A DNA stretch of 64,000 bases, from assembly GCF_000685395.1 (NCBI RefSeq), contig NZ_AVSQ01000015.1:1-64000 (forward strand), written 5' to 3'. The notes below the pieces were generated by a model. The model saw nothing but the letters and a program-made list of their open reading frames with translations. It was not told the origin of the DNA and made no database searches. The position numbers and the translations under genes were made by a program. Position 1 is the first letter of the stretch. Each line of letters opens with the position of its first letter. This DNA comes from Candidatus Nitrosotenuis chungbukensis. Its GTDB lineage: Archaea > Thermoproteota > Nitrososphaeria > Nitrososphaerales > Nitrosopumilaceae. Below are positions 34,887 to 43,583 of the stretch, one piece after another.

Positions 34887-35045
34887 ATGAAAGTTGCAAT
34901 CGAAGCCAATCAAAATCATATTTGGTTGGAAGAATGGATAAATCAGCAAATAGACGGCAAAAATGTCAAGGACATCAAACTGACTTGTGGTACTGATGAC
35001 AATAAAAAATTGACGTATTCTGCCATGATAATGTTCAATGATTAA
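34887..35045 (+). CDS. Small hypothetical protein, 52 aa
   Basis: ATG 34887 to TAA 35045, just below common length limits. The product starts MKVAIEANQNHIWLEEWINQ and has alternating hydrophobic/polar residues consistent with a small alpha/beta fold. A TATA-like TTTTTAATATTAAAA block lies about 20-30 bp upstream, supporting a leaderless transcript. Function unknown. Confidence 0.5.
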   Translation: MKVAIEANQNHIWLEEWINQQIDGKNVKDIKLTCGTDDNKKLTYSAMIMFND

Positions 35046-35112
35046 AGACTAAGATCTACATTACCAACTGAGGATAACGCCTAGTAAATCGACCTAAGAA
35101 TGAACAGTGTCA

Positions 35113-35991
35113 TTATTTGGGTTCTTTATTTCTTAATGTGATGTTTGCACATTGGGTAGTTACAACAGCTCTTAACACAGATCCTAAATCAGAGTCTTTG
35201 TCGAATTTTGGTGAATATGCACCAGTTACTCTTTTTGGCATCAGATATTCTTGTAAAGCCTGTTTCGCAGATTTTGGTTTTGTAGAATCAAAAACCGCAA
35301 AAGCAAATCCGTTACCTGCATGGTCAGAACTAGCTTTGGTTATCAATGAAAAACAAGGAATATCAGTCAAACCATCTCCAATGTAAATCATGTTTGAGAG
35401 GGGTATCCGTCTAGATGTTACAGGAACATCTTTGTTAACAAGATATGCGTTTTCTTTCACCTCGTCTTGTGTTATACCTTTATTAATTTCAAAAATATAA
35501 CGTGTTTTCTCCGTAAAAGTGATTGCACGTTTTACATATTTCAAATAATCATCTTCAGTGTCCCCAGCAAGATCACATCCATATACAGATGTGAAGTTAT
35601 TTTTTACCACATCACTACCTATGATTATTTCTCTTAATCCGCCCGATATAATGTAAAATTCTATGTCGATGTCTTTATACTGTTTTACCTTTTCTTTAAG
35701 TTCTGTAAAAACTTCTGGAATCCCTTTAGAAAATTTATCGTCAAATGTTTTACCAAATGCTCGAAGATCCTTATTTGTTAGTTTTCCAAAAGGTTTACCT
35801 TCCCCTATGTTATTCAAAATTAATTTTAGGTAGGCATGAGTGGGATCATAGCCTTCTAGAAGAAGTTGTTTTACATCTTCTCCCCAAAATTTTTCATGAT
35901 CTATTCCATATTTTTTCAAAAGTTCAGTAGCTGTATCAGGAACTAATGTATCGTCATAATCAAAAATTACACCTATTTTAGAACCGACCAT
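35113..35991 (-). CDS. HAD superfamily hydrolase
   Basis: A 292-residue haloacid dehalogenase-type phosphatase. Motif I is DYDDTLV (D11 nucleophile, D13 acid/base), motif II the Ser in YIISGGL, and motif IV GDGLTDIP with the Mg-binding Asp pair. A helical cap is inserted between motifs I and II. The C-terminus extends beyond the core by about 60 residues. Substrate unknown. The gene sits inside the AT-rich island and faces leftward, opposite to the integrase. Confidence 0.82.
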   Translation of the reverse strand: MVGSKIGVIFDYDDTLVPDTATELLKKYGIDHEKFWGEDVKQLLLEGYDPTHAYLKLILNNIGEGKPFGKLTNKDLRAFGKTFDDKFSKGIPEVFTELKEKVKQYKDIDIEFYIISGGLREIIIGSDVVKNNFTSVYGCDLAGDTEDDYLKYVKRAITFTEKTRYIFEINKGITQDEVKENAYLVNKDVPVTSRRIPLSNMIYIGDGLTDIPCFSLITKASSDHAGNGFAFAVFDSTKPKSAKQALQEYLMPKRVTGAYSPKFDKDSDLGSVLRAVVTTQCANITLRNKEPK

Positions 35992-36039
35992 CAGTTCTAT
36001 AGAGAAATTGTTCTATTTAAAAAAGCACTAAACAAAAAA

Positions 36040-36361
36040 TTAGTTAGTCTTCTTAGAAGACTCAAGTCGAGTAGTTAGCTTTAACAAATCTTCTGTTATA
36101 GCATTCCACTCTTTAGGCGTAAGATCTTTTTCATTGCTTGCCATGACCGATTTAATCTGATTAGGTATCTGAATTGTAATAAGGATTCTTGAGTCAAAAA
36201 ATGTTACAGTTACGTAACAAGAATTAACACTGGGATTTTTACTCTCTTGATCGCTAGATGTATTTTTACAATCCTGACCATCAACCGAAGGTAACAGTTT
36301 GATTTCAACCGATAAGGGAACAGCACCTAAAATAATAATAGATAATAGTTTGCTGTGCCAT
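36040..36361 (-). pseudogene. Possible exported small protein with a frame break at its start
   Basis: On the minus strand an open frame of about 105 codons ends at TAA 36040 and begins with a hydrophobic segment (SKLLSIIILGAVPLSVEIKL) typical of a signal peptide, followed by two Cys and a helical end. No ATG, GTG or TTG precedes the hydrophobic part in frame; the ATG at 36361, 10 bp after the upstream gene, is in the neighbouring frame and stops after 18 codons. A single indel after the start codon, or a non-standard start, would explain this. Confidence 0.35.
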
Positions 36362-36370
36362 ACGTTGTTT

Positions 36371-36613
36371 TCAGTTTATTTTTTGGTGTTTTTCTAATTG
36401 CTTTTTATTTTCCTCTAACTCATCCATTAATTCATCGCCAAAGTCAAAATCAACAGAACCGTTTATTGCAAATTCGATTGCAGCTTTAACAAAATCACTA
36501 ATTGATTCTCCTAACAAATTACAACGCTCTCTTAACTCCTCATGAAGTTCTGTCGGTATACGTGAAGATACAGTTCTAGACACTTGTTTACACCTGTTTA
36601 CGATATGAATCAA
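36371..36613 (-). CDS. Ribbon-helix-helix DNA-binding protein
   Basis: An 80-residue CopG/MetJ-type regulator. The beta strand VSRTVSSRIP is followed by two helices (TELHEELRERCNLLG, ISDFVKAAIEFAIN), the RHH pattern used by transcriptional regulators and antitoxins. The acidic/Lys C-terminal tail is long for a bare regulator. It precedes the broken exported gene by 10 bp, so the two may have been a pair. Confidence 0.7.
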   Translation of the reverse strand: MIHIVNRCKQVSRTVSSRIPTELHEELRERCNLLGESISDFVKAAIEFAINGSVDFDFGDELMDELEENKKQLEKHQKIN

Positions 36614-36769
36614 AATGATTTAAGATTGGATAAGTGAGCGAGTCTATTTGGATTCGCACTATGGCTATCATCAATTGAATATTGCTACGGATGACATTAA
36701 TAATTACGTTACATTCTGTGACTATAATTCACCGGAATCTTTTTCAGTTTTGTCTTATCTTAATTTTTA

Positions 36770-37303
36770 ATGACATGGTTAAGTGAGATCCTTTTCCCTT
36801 TAGCAATAGCTTATGTTGGTGTAATGTCTATAGGGGGAGAAATTATTTTGAGGGGATATTTATCACGAAATCTTATTGCTAATAAACCGATAGAGATACA
36901 ACTTGAGCTGATCAAATGGAAGGCAAAGGCTGAGGAAACATCATTTGTTCTAACTGGATTTGCAATTGTTTCACTCGTTTTCATAATTTCAACATTTCAA
37001 AAAAATCTCGGTGATGTAGAGCACATCATATTATTTTTTTCATTAGCCTTTATTTTCGAAGTAATTTCTGCTTTTATACATCATGATTTTGAAAAAGAAA
37101 GAGCAGGTTACCACGGAACTGTCTTTCAATATGGTGGCATTCTAGCAATTCTCTGTGGCTTTTTAACATATTTTGATAAAGTAATGCCATGGTCTAGTGG
37201 CATGTATGTGATTTACATTGTGGGAATAATTGTATTTATTGGGCTGACGTTTAGAGAAGTAAATGTCTGGCAAAGGGCAGCTATGACAACCGATGAGACT
37301 TGA
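36770..37303 (+). CDS. Four-helix membrane protein, unknown
   Basis: A 177-residue membrane protein. Hydrophobic segments lie near residues 5-27, 58-78, 84-104 and 118-160 (two close helices). A cytoplasmic-type charged loop (FEKERAGYHG) separates the pairs. I do not recognise the family. AT-rich codon use like the rest of the island. Confidence 0.55.
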   Translation: MTWLSEILFPLAIAYVGVMSIGGEIILRGYLSRNLIANKPIEIQLELIKWKAKAEETSFVLTGFAIVSLVFIISTFQKNLGDVEHIILFFSLAFIFEVISAFIHHDFEKERAGYHGTVFQYGGILAILCGFLTYFDKVMPWSSGMYVIYIVGIIVFIGLTFREVNVWQRAAMTTDET

Positions 37304-37361
37304 CTGCATCGAACTCTTTATTTTCCTAAATCCTTAAGTTTATACAAAATTTAGAGAATTA

Positions 37362-37874
37362 TTGAATGCATTTAGATTTTCAATTGGAATTATTCTTTTG
37401 TTAGTTGCTATTGGGATGTTTTTCTATATTGAAGACATCAAAGATGACCGAGTAGGATTCTTTGGAACCACGACAGTTGAAAACATAACACAAATGTGCA
37501 ATGCAGGATGGGGAGATGCCTTTAATCTGACCGGTCAATGTCTGAAGATTCAACTATTCTATTATTCTCCATGGATCTCTGGATTTTTTGGAATAATTTT
37601 ATTGGCAAAAGCGGGCCCATACAGAGGGTATAGTGGACATGGAGGATATGGAAGCCATAATCGACGCATAAGATTAAGACCAAAAACAAAGAAAAGACTT
37701 GTCATAATCATTTCTGCAAGTATTGTAATCGTAGTTGGAATTTACATGTATGGAAATTATGACATTACTATTGGCAATCAAAAAATTGATGACATAATAC
37801 CGCCAGAATCTGTTGAAAAAACTCTTAAATCAATATCTGATAACATGCCTGTGAAAATAAAAGAAAGACCATAA
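37362..37874 (+). CDS. Small membrane protein with Gly-rich loop, unknown
   Basis: A 170-residue protein starting with TTG. Three hydrophobic segments are visible (about 5-21, 66-82 and 107-124). Between the second and third is a Gly/Tyr/His-rich stretch (GYSGHGGYGSHNRRIRLR) with basic residues. Its end is hydrophilic. Function unknown; it lies in the same direction as its neighbours, 58 bp behind the preceding gene. Confidence 0.5.
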   Translation: MNAFRFSIGIILLLVAIGMFFYIEDIKDDRVGFFGTTTVENITQMCNAGWGDAFNLTGQCLKIQLFYYSPWISGFFGIILLAKAGPYRGYSGHGGYGSHNRRIRLRPKTKKRLVIIISASIVIVVGIYMYGNYDITIGNQKIDDIIPPESVEKTLKSISDNMPVKIKERP

Positions 37875-37979
37875 AGAATACAAGTTTTTGTTAATGCATG
37901 ATGGTATATCCTTATGAAGCAAGGTTGTGTTCACAAATGGATTTAGAAAAAATCTTTATGCTTCCAAGTAAATCTTATC

Positions 37980-38717
37980 GTGTTGGGAATATTTGACAGA
38001 TCTAAAGGAACCCGAGATTATAATATCCGTAAATTAGAAAAACAAAAACGTGAAGATGCTAAAGAATTAAAAAAATTAGAAGAACGAAGAGCAAAAATAA
38101 AGCAAGATGAAACAGCTAACAAAACCAATCTTTTTGGAAGAATTTTCAGCAGAAATCAACAAAGAGACAATTCTACTACTGTCGGATATCCTAATGATGG
38201 TATTTCTGAAAATATTGAAGAATATGTATCTGAATCTGAAGATCCATACCAAGTCATCGGCGTAAGTAAAAATGATACTTTCGAGAAAATTTCTGAAGTC
38301 TATAAAAAACTTCAAAAAGAATATCTGGATATTGACCTTCGTAATAAAACTCCAGACGAAAGAAAAAGCATTAACACCATTCTAATTAAGATAGATCGAG
38401 CATATGCCAAAATCAGGAGCTCACATCATGCGAGTTTGAATAGACAACATAATTTAACAAGAGTCGATTCAAGAAGTGTAAAATTTAATTCTGAAGAAGA
38501 GCGAATATTGAATTCTACAGATCCTTTTCAAATATTGAATGTACTTCCAAACTCTACGAAAGATCAAATCAAGAAAAACTACAAAGAATTACAATTAAAA
38601 TACAAACTAACTGGAATGATGAATAAATCCGAAGACGAGATATTGCGACTTACGAATCTACTCAAAAAGATAAACTGGGCTTATACCGAAATTAAAAAAA
38701 TCGGCGGCTTTGGTTAA
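37980..38717 (+). CDS. Protein with two degenerate J-like domains
   Basis: A 245-residue protein beginning with GTG. After a basic, coiled-coil N-terminus (EDAKELKKLEERRAKIKQ) come two tandem segments that read like J domains: DPYQVIGVSKNDTFEKISEVYKKLQ (from about 89) and DPFQILNVLPNSTKDQIKKNY (from about 182), each followed by a long helix ending A-Y-x-x-I. Neither has the HPD tripeptide that normally stimulates Hsp70 ATPase. It ends 3 bp before the Hsp70-peptidase gene, so the two form an operon and presumably a chaperone pair. Confidence 0.75.
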   Translation: MLGIFDRSKGTRDYNIRKLEKQKREDAKELKKLEERRAKIKQDETANKTNLFGRIFSRNQQRDNSTTVGYPNDGISENIEEYVSESEDPYQVIGVSKNDTFEKISEVYKKLQKEYLDIDLRNKTPDERKSINTILIKIDRAYAKIRSSHHASLNRQHNLTRVDSRSVKFNSEEERILNSTDPFQILNVLPNSTKDQIKKNYKELQLKYKLTGMMNKSEDEILRLTNLLKKINWAYTEIKKIGGFG

Positions 38718-38720
38718 AAC

Positions 38721-40763
38721 ATGAAGGTATTAGGAATAGATCTAGGTACGAGCAGTTCCTCTGCTGCCATCATGTTGGATGGAGAAATCAAGATTATTCC
38801 TTCCTCGGAAAAAAAGACAACGACTGTCAAACCATTTCCATCTGTAGTGACTTTTTTTGAGGATGGTAGTTGTCTGATAGGAGAGTCTGCACTAGAGCAA
38901 TCCCTCTACAATCCTAGAGGTACAGTGTTTAATGCAAAAAGACTTATTGGCTCTTATAATCGAGTTGAAGTCTTTGGCAAACAACATTTGCCACAATTCA
39001 TCTCGGCATTAATCTTGATGAAGATCAAACTAAATGCTGAAAAGTTTCTTGGTGAACAGGTGACAAAGGCGGTAGTGACAGTTCCAGCATATTTCAACGA
39101 CGCACAAAGACAAGCTACTCGAGATGCAGGAAAGATAGCTGGATTAGATGTCATACATATACTGACTGAGCCAGTTGCAGCAGCCATTGCATACGGTGCC
39201 AAAGTACTCAAGGGAAGAATGAAAATTTTGGTATTTGATATGGGTGCTGGAACACTAGATGTATCGATTATAGAATTTTCTGATGGATTATTCGAGGTTT
39301 TAGCTACATCTGGAAATACTACTTTAGGTGGCATTGATATGGACAGAGAAATTGAGCTTTTCCTCATAAATGAAACACGGAAGCAAAATGGTGAATTTAC
39401 AAAACTTGACGACGAAATAATCGAAATTCAAATAAAAAAACTAGCAGAAGAAATAAAGATCAAATTAGCCTCAATTGACTTTGTTGAAATTAATCAAATA
39501 TTCTCAAACTCCAATCTTGAGTATAGACTCACTACAAAAATAACACAGACACAGTTTAAGAAAATGATTGAAGGTATTTTAGAAAAATCTGAATCATGTG
39601 TTTACGATGCTCTCAAAGGGGCAAAACTAACTCCCGATGAGATTGACAAAGTAATTCTTGTTGGAGGACCAACAAAGCTACCAATAATCAAAGAACTATT
39701 GACAAATGTCATCCGAGTGCCAGAAGAGGGAGTTGACCCATACTTTGTTGTAGCCAGTGGTGCTGCAATAGAAGGTGCAATCTTGGGGGATGAGAGAAAT
39801 TTACCAATCCTTTATCAGGGAATTACAATTGTTAATGTGACTCCTCTTGATCTTGGCACGGATGTGGGGAAAAATACTCCTAACTACAGAATTAAACTCA
39901 TGATTCCGAAAAACACTCCATATCCAACTGAATATACCGAACGATTTTATGTCAAGCCTTCAGTTGACAAATGTCCAGTTGAGATCTGGCAGGGGGATTT
40001 TGATAAAAACCCCAGTTTTCACGGTAATGCCAAACTTGGCGAATTCATGTTGGAAGGACTAACACCCATGGATGAAAAGTATGTTGATGTAACATACAAT
40101 CTTGATGCTGATGGGATTCTTCGAGTAACTGCAAAAGAAATCATATCTAAGATAAAAAAGGAACTTCTAATTACCAGAATGGGAGATCAAATCACACCAC
40201 CTCCCGAACTTGAATATTATGAGAAAGAAGTCATAAAAACTGAAAATCGTCATCGAAGAGACATTCTAAGTCCATACGAAATCCCAGTTTCTAGATATGA
40301 TGAAATATTGTCCAATACTGAAAGTAACGAGTATAGTTGGATGTGTGAATGTCTTAGCGATGCAAAAAACATCATAAACACACATCATGGTTTTGATTGC
40401 ACTGATTTTTTCAGAAACTCGTCTTTTATCTTGTTTTTACAACTAGACAAACAATACACATATGCGTACATAGGAATGACTGGCGGACCTGTTTATCACA
40501 TTGGAATTCATAATGCCTTGAGTGAATATAATGAAAGAAACAAACGAATGCTTACAATAGTTTTGGTACATGAGTTATTACACGCTATTCATCCTGACTG
40601 GGGTCATGATAGAATAAATCCAGAAGAGAGAAGGTTGGCAAACCTAGCAAACCATTATGATGCTTTACATGAAATGGAAATTTTATTTTTGAGTGGAAAA
40701 ATGGCGATGTGCAATAATCATTATGGAGAATCAGGAAAATGCATTCAAATTCATTGTAGATAA
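38721..40763 (+). CDS. Hsp70 (DnaK-like) fused to a metallopeptidase-like domain
   Basis: A 680-residue protein. Residues 1-375 are an Hsp70 nucleotide-binding domain (IDLGTSSSSAAIML, AKRLIGSY, TVPAYFNDAQRQATRDAG, DMGAGTLDVS, VGGPTKLP). About 385-500 are a beta substrate-binding domain after a linker (TPLDLGTDVG). The usual helical lid is absent; instead a new domain of about 170 residues contains LVHELLHAIHPDWGHD (H617, E618, H621 and further His), a zinc HExxH signature. ATP-driven capture joined to proteolysis is the obvious inference. AT-rich, in the island, coupled to the J-like gene upstream. Confidence 0.85.
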   Translation: MKVLGIDLGTSSSSAAIMLDGEIKIIPSSEKKTTTVKPFPSVVTFFEDGSCLIGESALEQSLYNPRGTVFNAKRLIGSYNRVEVFGKQHLPQFISALILMKIKLNAEKFLGEQVTKAVVTVPAYFNDAQRQATRDAGKIAGLDVIHILTEPVAAAIAYGAKVLKGRMKILVFDMGAGTLDVSIIEFSDGLFEVLATSGNTTLGGIDMDREIELFLINETRKQNGEFTKLDDEIIEIQIKKLAEEIKIKLASIDFVEINQIFSNSNLEYRLTTKITQTQFKKMIEGILEKSESCVYDALKGAKLTPDEIDKVILVGGPTKLPIIKELLTNVIRVPEEGVDPYFVVASGAAIEGAILGDERNLPILYQGITIVNVTPLDLGTDVGKNTPNYRIKLMIPKNTPYPTEYTERFYVKPSVDKCPVEIWQGDFDKNPSFHGNAKLGEFMLEGLTPMDEKYVDVTYNLDADGILRVTAKEIISKIKKELLITRMGDQITPPPELEYYEKEVIKTENRHRRDILSPYEIPVSRYDEILSNTESNEYSWMCECLSDAKNIINTHHGFDCTDFFRNSSFILFLQLDKQYTYAYIGMTGGPVYHIGIHNALSEYNERNKRMLTIVLVHELLHAIHPDWGHDRINPEERRLANLANHYDALHEMEILFLSGKMAMCNNHYGESGKCIQIHCR

Positions 40764-41167
40764 TAGAATGAATCAAACTAATTACGCGGCCCCTCGTGGG
40801 AATCTACTTTTGCTGCTGTTTCACACTTTTAGAGTCAAATCCATCTCCTGTTTTGTATTGACAAATAGTGGAACCTAAAATAGAACTATGTGGTATGAAT
40901 CCAGATAGATTCGCACTTTACAAAGCTGGAACCTTTAGGATTAGAAATGTAACCTTTTATTGTAATTATGTTTTATAGATGAAGTGGCACAAAACCGTCT
41001 CTGCTTTTTCAGGAATCGATCAGATCACCACATACAAGAAAGCAGGCGTTAATTTTTTATAGATTATTAATTGTGATTCCATCAAAATCGATTTCGAGGC
41101 ATAATTACTACTGTGATGTTATGGAAATTAATCGTTCTAGATGATAAATAAATGATTTTTTTAACTA
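40764..41167. other. 404-bp gap with island repeat family B
   Basis: No convincing gene. Positions 40868-40916 match 45490-45539 closely (26 bp identical at the start, then a diverged ATGAATCCA...TTCGCAC part). Positions 40924-40942 (AGCTGGAACCTTTAGGATT) recur exactly at 43503-43521. A 27-codon ATG frame near 40980 is too weak to call. Confidence 0.6.
40868..40943 (+). repeat. Repeat family B, copy 1 (both halves)
   Basis: First half shared with 45490-45539, second half (AGCTGGAACCTTTAGGATT) with 43503-43521. Lies at a gene boundary in the island. Confidence 0.7.
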
Positions 41168-41848
41168 ATGAGCTCTAAATCCGCTGTGTCTAGACTTATT
41201 CAAAAATTGATTTCGTTGAGAAACCATTTTGATAAAACTATGACTGAAATTGAGAAACAACATCCTGATTGGAATGAAAAAGACACACGGTTATCCGTAT
41301 ATGGTAGAACCATTAACGTCATTAATTCTGTTTTATTTAGTGTGATGTTCAAAGAAGAAGAACTTGTAAATCCTGCTTGGTTCAAAAAAGTCTTTTCTGA
41401 TGAATTAACACTTAAAGAACATGGATATTATTTGGCAAATTATACCTCGTTCTTACGATTATCTTATGTTACAATACTGTTTTCTGCATTTGAGGTTTTT
41501 TTCCGAGATATTTTAAGAGTAGTTTATCCAAACTATTCTAAAAATGATAACATTGGTACAATAATACAATTCATTCTTAATGATAATGATCTCTCAAAAT
41601 ATTGTCATGTTTTTGACATTCTTCGTATTTTAAGAAATTCATTGCATAATGGAGGCATTTATAATGAAAGAAAGGGGAAAACAATTTTTTACACTGGTAA
41701 ACAATATGTTTTTAAAAAAAATCAAATTATCTCTGTAAATTGGGAATTATTAATTGAAATCATTTTTGATGTTGAATCTTGTCTTGCCCAACTAATCTGC
41801 TCAGAAAAAATTTCATCCAAAAGCGAAATCCATGATTTTACTGATTAG
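41168..41848 (+). CDS. HEPN-like helical protein
   Basis: A 226-residue mainly helical protein. Near residues 153-163 it has RILRNSLHNGG; RNSLHNxG-type motifs mark HEPN-like proteins, many of which are RNases in toxin-antitoxin or antiviral systems. The spacing fits R-x6-H from R153, not the commoner R-x4-H, so nuclease activity is uncertain. A stretch YVTILFSAFEVFFRDILR forms a hydrophobic helix in the bundle. A 53-residue open frame overlaps its end, as a partner gene often does. Confidence 0.55.
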   Translation: MSSKSAVSRLIQKLISLRNHFDKTMTEIEKQHPDWNEKDTRLSVYGRTINVINSVLFSVMFKEEELVNPAWFKKVFSDELTLKEHGYYLANYTSFLRLSYVTILFSAFEVFFRDILRVVYPNYSKNDNIGTIIQFILNDNDLSKYCHVFDILRILRNSLHNGGIYNERKGKTIFYTGKQYVFKKNQIISVNWELLIEIIFDVESCLAQLICSEKISSKSEIHDFTD

Positions 41849-41858
41849 ATTTACTTGT

Positions 41859-42020
41859 ATGGGATATGTATTGATCGTTAGTAATCTAACTGAATCAGCT
41901 AATTTGGAAGGTGTAATTCTAATTGGTAAAACTGAGATTGAAAACCTTCTAGATTTGATTGAAGGTGGAAATAATGATCTTGCCAGAGAATACATTGCAA
42001 GAGAAAGAATAATTTTCTAG
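41859..42020 (+). CDS. Small hypothetical protein, 53 aa
   Basis: ATG 41859 (MGYVLIVSNLTESANLEG) to TAG 42020, starting 11 bp after the HEPN-like gene's stop; a longer frame from 41832 overlaps that stop. Composition is protein-like, with a beta start and an acidic helix (KTEIENLLDLIEGG). It could be the partner of the HEPN-like protein. Family not recognised. Confidence 0.45.
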   Translation: MGYVLIVSNLTESANLEGVILIGKTEIENLLDLIEGGNNDLAREYIARERIIF

Positions 42021-42078
42021 CAACACACTGATAAAAAAATTAACAATTGTTAATTAGCTGATTGAATATCTTCATTAG

Positions 42079-43362
42079 ATGTCAAATGTGGAAAAAAGTT
42101 CTAGTCCTTGGTTGACTCAAGATAAGTTCGAGGATTTTTTACAAGCGGTTCCACTAATTACTGAATTACAGACTAAGAAAAAAATTACCAAGCCATATTG
42201 GCCACTTTCCCCAGAAGAATTTCAAATGTTGTATAAAATGACATATTATTGTGCGTTAGGAATAGTTGAAACTTTGGAATTGGTTGCATCGGATATTGAT
42301 TTAGAGAAAAAAATTGTGAACATACGAAAAGAGGGAGGTAAGTTGGAACAAGCAACTATCCCACCAATCATAGCAGATGAAATTAAACAGTATTTGAAAA
42401 CGCATAAGAAAAGATTGTTTGTGGTAAATAGGGATAGTCCGTGGAGATATGCTATAGCTGCAGCCAAGATTGCTAAATTAAATTTTTATGAAGAAAAAAA
42501 GATAAAATCTGTTCACGGCATGTCCTTTCTTTTTTTCAAAAAATCTTGGGAACAACAAATGGTCCATGATGGGTTTCCTGCAAAATTAATTGCAATCAAA
42601 ATGAGAAAGAAATCGCTGTTATCTAAAAAATGGTCAGCAGTGGACATCAATCAATTAATAGATTTAGAGGGAGAAAAATACCCTGCCAAGAAAAAAGGAG
42701 TGGTTGTTTTACTTGATGCATTGGGAATTAAGGGGATATGGAAAAGTAATAGTCCGACTAATGTTCAAAAAAATTGGAACGCTGTTATTGCTAAATGTAG
42801 ATTATTGACTAATGATTTAAAATCAGATGATATTTCTCCAACTCTTAATGCATTTTCTGATACGGTAATAATCACTGTAACTGGTTCTGATATGAAAAAT
42901 CTCATAACTAAGACTGCTGAAGCACTAATTCACATAATGGGATTTGCAATTAGGCAAAATATTTTTTTCAGAGGTTGTATTAGTATTGGAGATTTTTTTC
43001 CTGATCCTAACATTGTTATTGGAAAAGCAATTGATGATGCGGCACAATATTATCAGATGCCAGAATGGATTGGAGTTTCAATTACCCCCAGCTCTCATAA
43101 ATCTATATCTTCTATCAATTCTATCCTAGATGAACAAAAATTATTTGTTGAATATGATATTCCATTAAAGAATACTATTGAGAAACATGGTTTAGCTTTG
43201 AATTGGCCAAATGATTTTGCGAATATGGATGAAAAACTAGAAAATTCTACAGAAGAACCTAGTCAGACATTAATTGAATTAGTGGAGAATAACATAGAAA
43301 ATTCTGACGACATAACAGTATCTTTCAAATGGCATAACACATTAAATTTCATAAAACGATGA
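42079..43362 (+). CDS. Inactive tyrosine-recombinase-like domain fused to nucleotide-cyclase-like domain
   Basis: A 427-residue protein. Residues about 40-200 resemble the catalytic half of a tyrosine recombinase (PLSPEEFQMLYKMTYYCALG, then DIDLEKKIVNIRKEGGK), but the first catalytic Arg (G-L-R) reads A-L-G-I and the H-x-x-R box reads HGMSF, so it should be inactive. Residues about 208-360 resemble class III cyclase folds: VVVLLDALGIKG, then FSDTVIITV, RGCISIGDFF and IGKAIDDAAQYYQMPEWIGV. The tail is acidic. A signalling role such as cyclic nucleotide synthesis is inferred from the fold pattern only. Confidence 0.65.
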   Translation: MSNVEKSSSPWLTQDKFEDFLQAVPLITELQTKKKITKPYWPLSPEEFQMLYKMTYYCALGIVETLELVASDIDLEKKIVNIRKEGGKLEQATIPPIIADEIKQYLKTHKKRLFVVNRDSPWRYAIAAAKIAKLNFYEEKKIKSVHGMSFLFFKKSWEQQMVHDGFPAKLIAIKMRKKSLLSKKWSAVDINQLIDLEGEKYPAKKKGVVVLLDALGIKGIWKSNSPTNVQKNWNAVIAKCRLLTNDLKSDDISPTLNAFSDTVIITVTGSDMKNLITKTAEALIHIMGFAIRQNIFFRGCISIGDFFPDPNIVIGKAIDDAAQYYQMPEWIGVSITPSSHKSISSINSILDEQKLFVEYDIPLKNTIEKHGLALNWPNDFANMDEKLENSTEEPSQTLIELVENNIENSDDITVSFKWHNTLNFIKR

Positions 43363-43494
43363 TTTCAAATTAATTATTGAATTTACAACTAATCAGCAAT
43401 GAATCGTTTTGAATCAAAAACAATATCTGTACACGTATCAGGTTTGCTGGTCTGTAATCTCGTAGTAATTACAGTATTGTAATAGTAATTAGAA

Positions 43495-43527
43495 CTCTAC
43501 AGAGCTGGAACCTTTAGGATTCGTACG
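43495..43527 (+). repeat. Repeat family B, second-half copy
   Basis: Contains AGCTGGAACCTTTAGGATT (43503-43521), identical to 40924-40942, with similar flanks (CTCTACAG / CTTTACAA). Lies in the gap between two island genes. Confidence 0.7.
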
Positions 43528-43583
43528 TGATTTTTTTGTAAAACTCTTTCAGATATCATATGTGTTAGCAAATTTATCATGTT

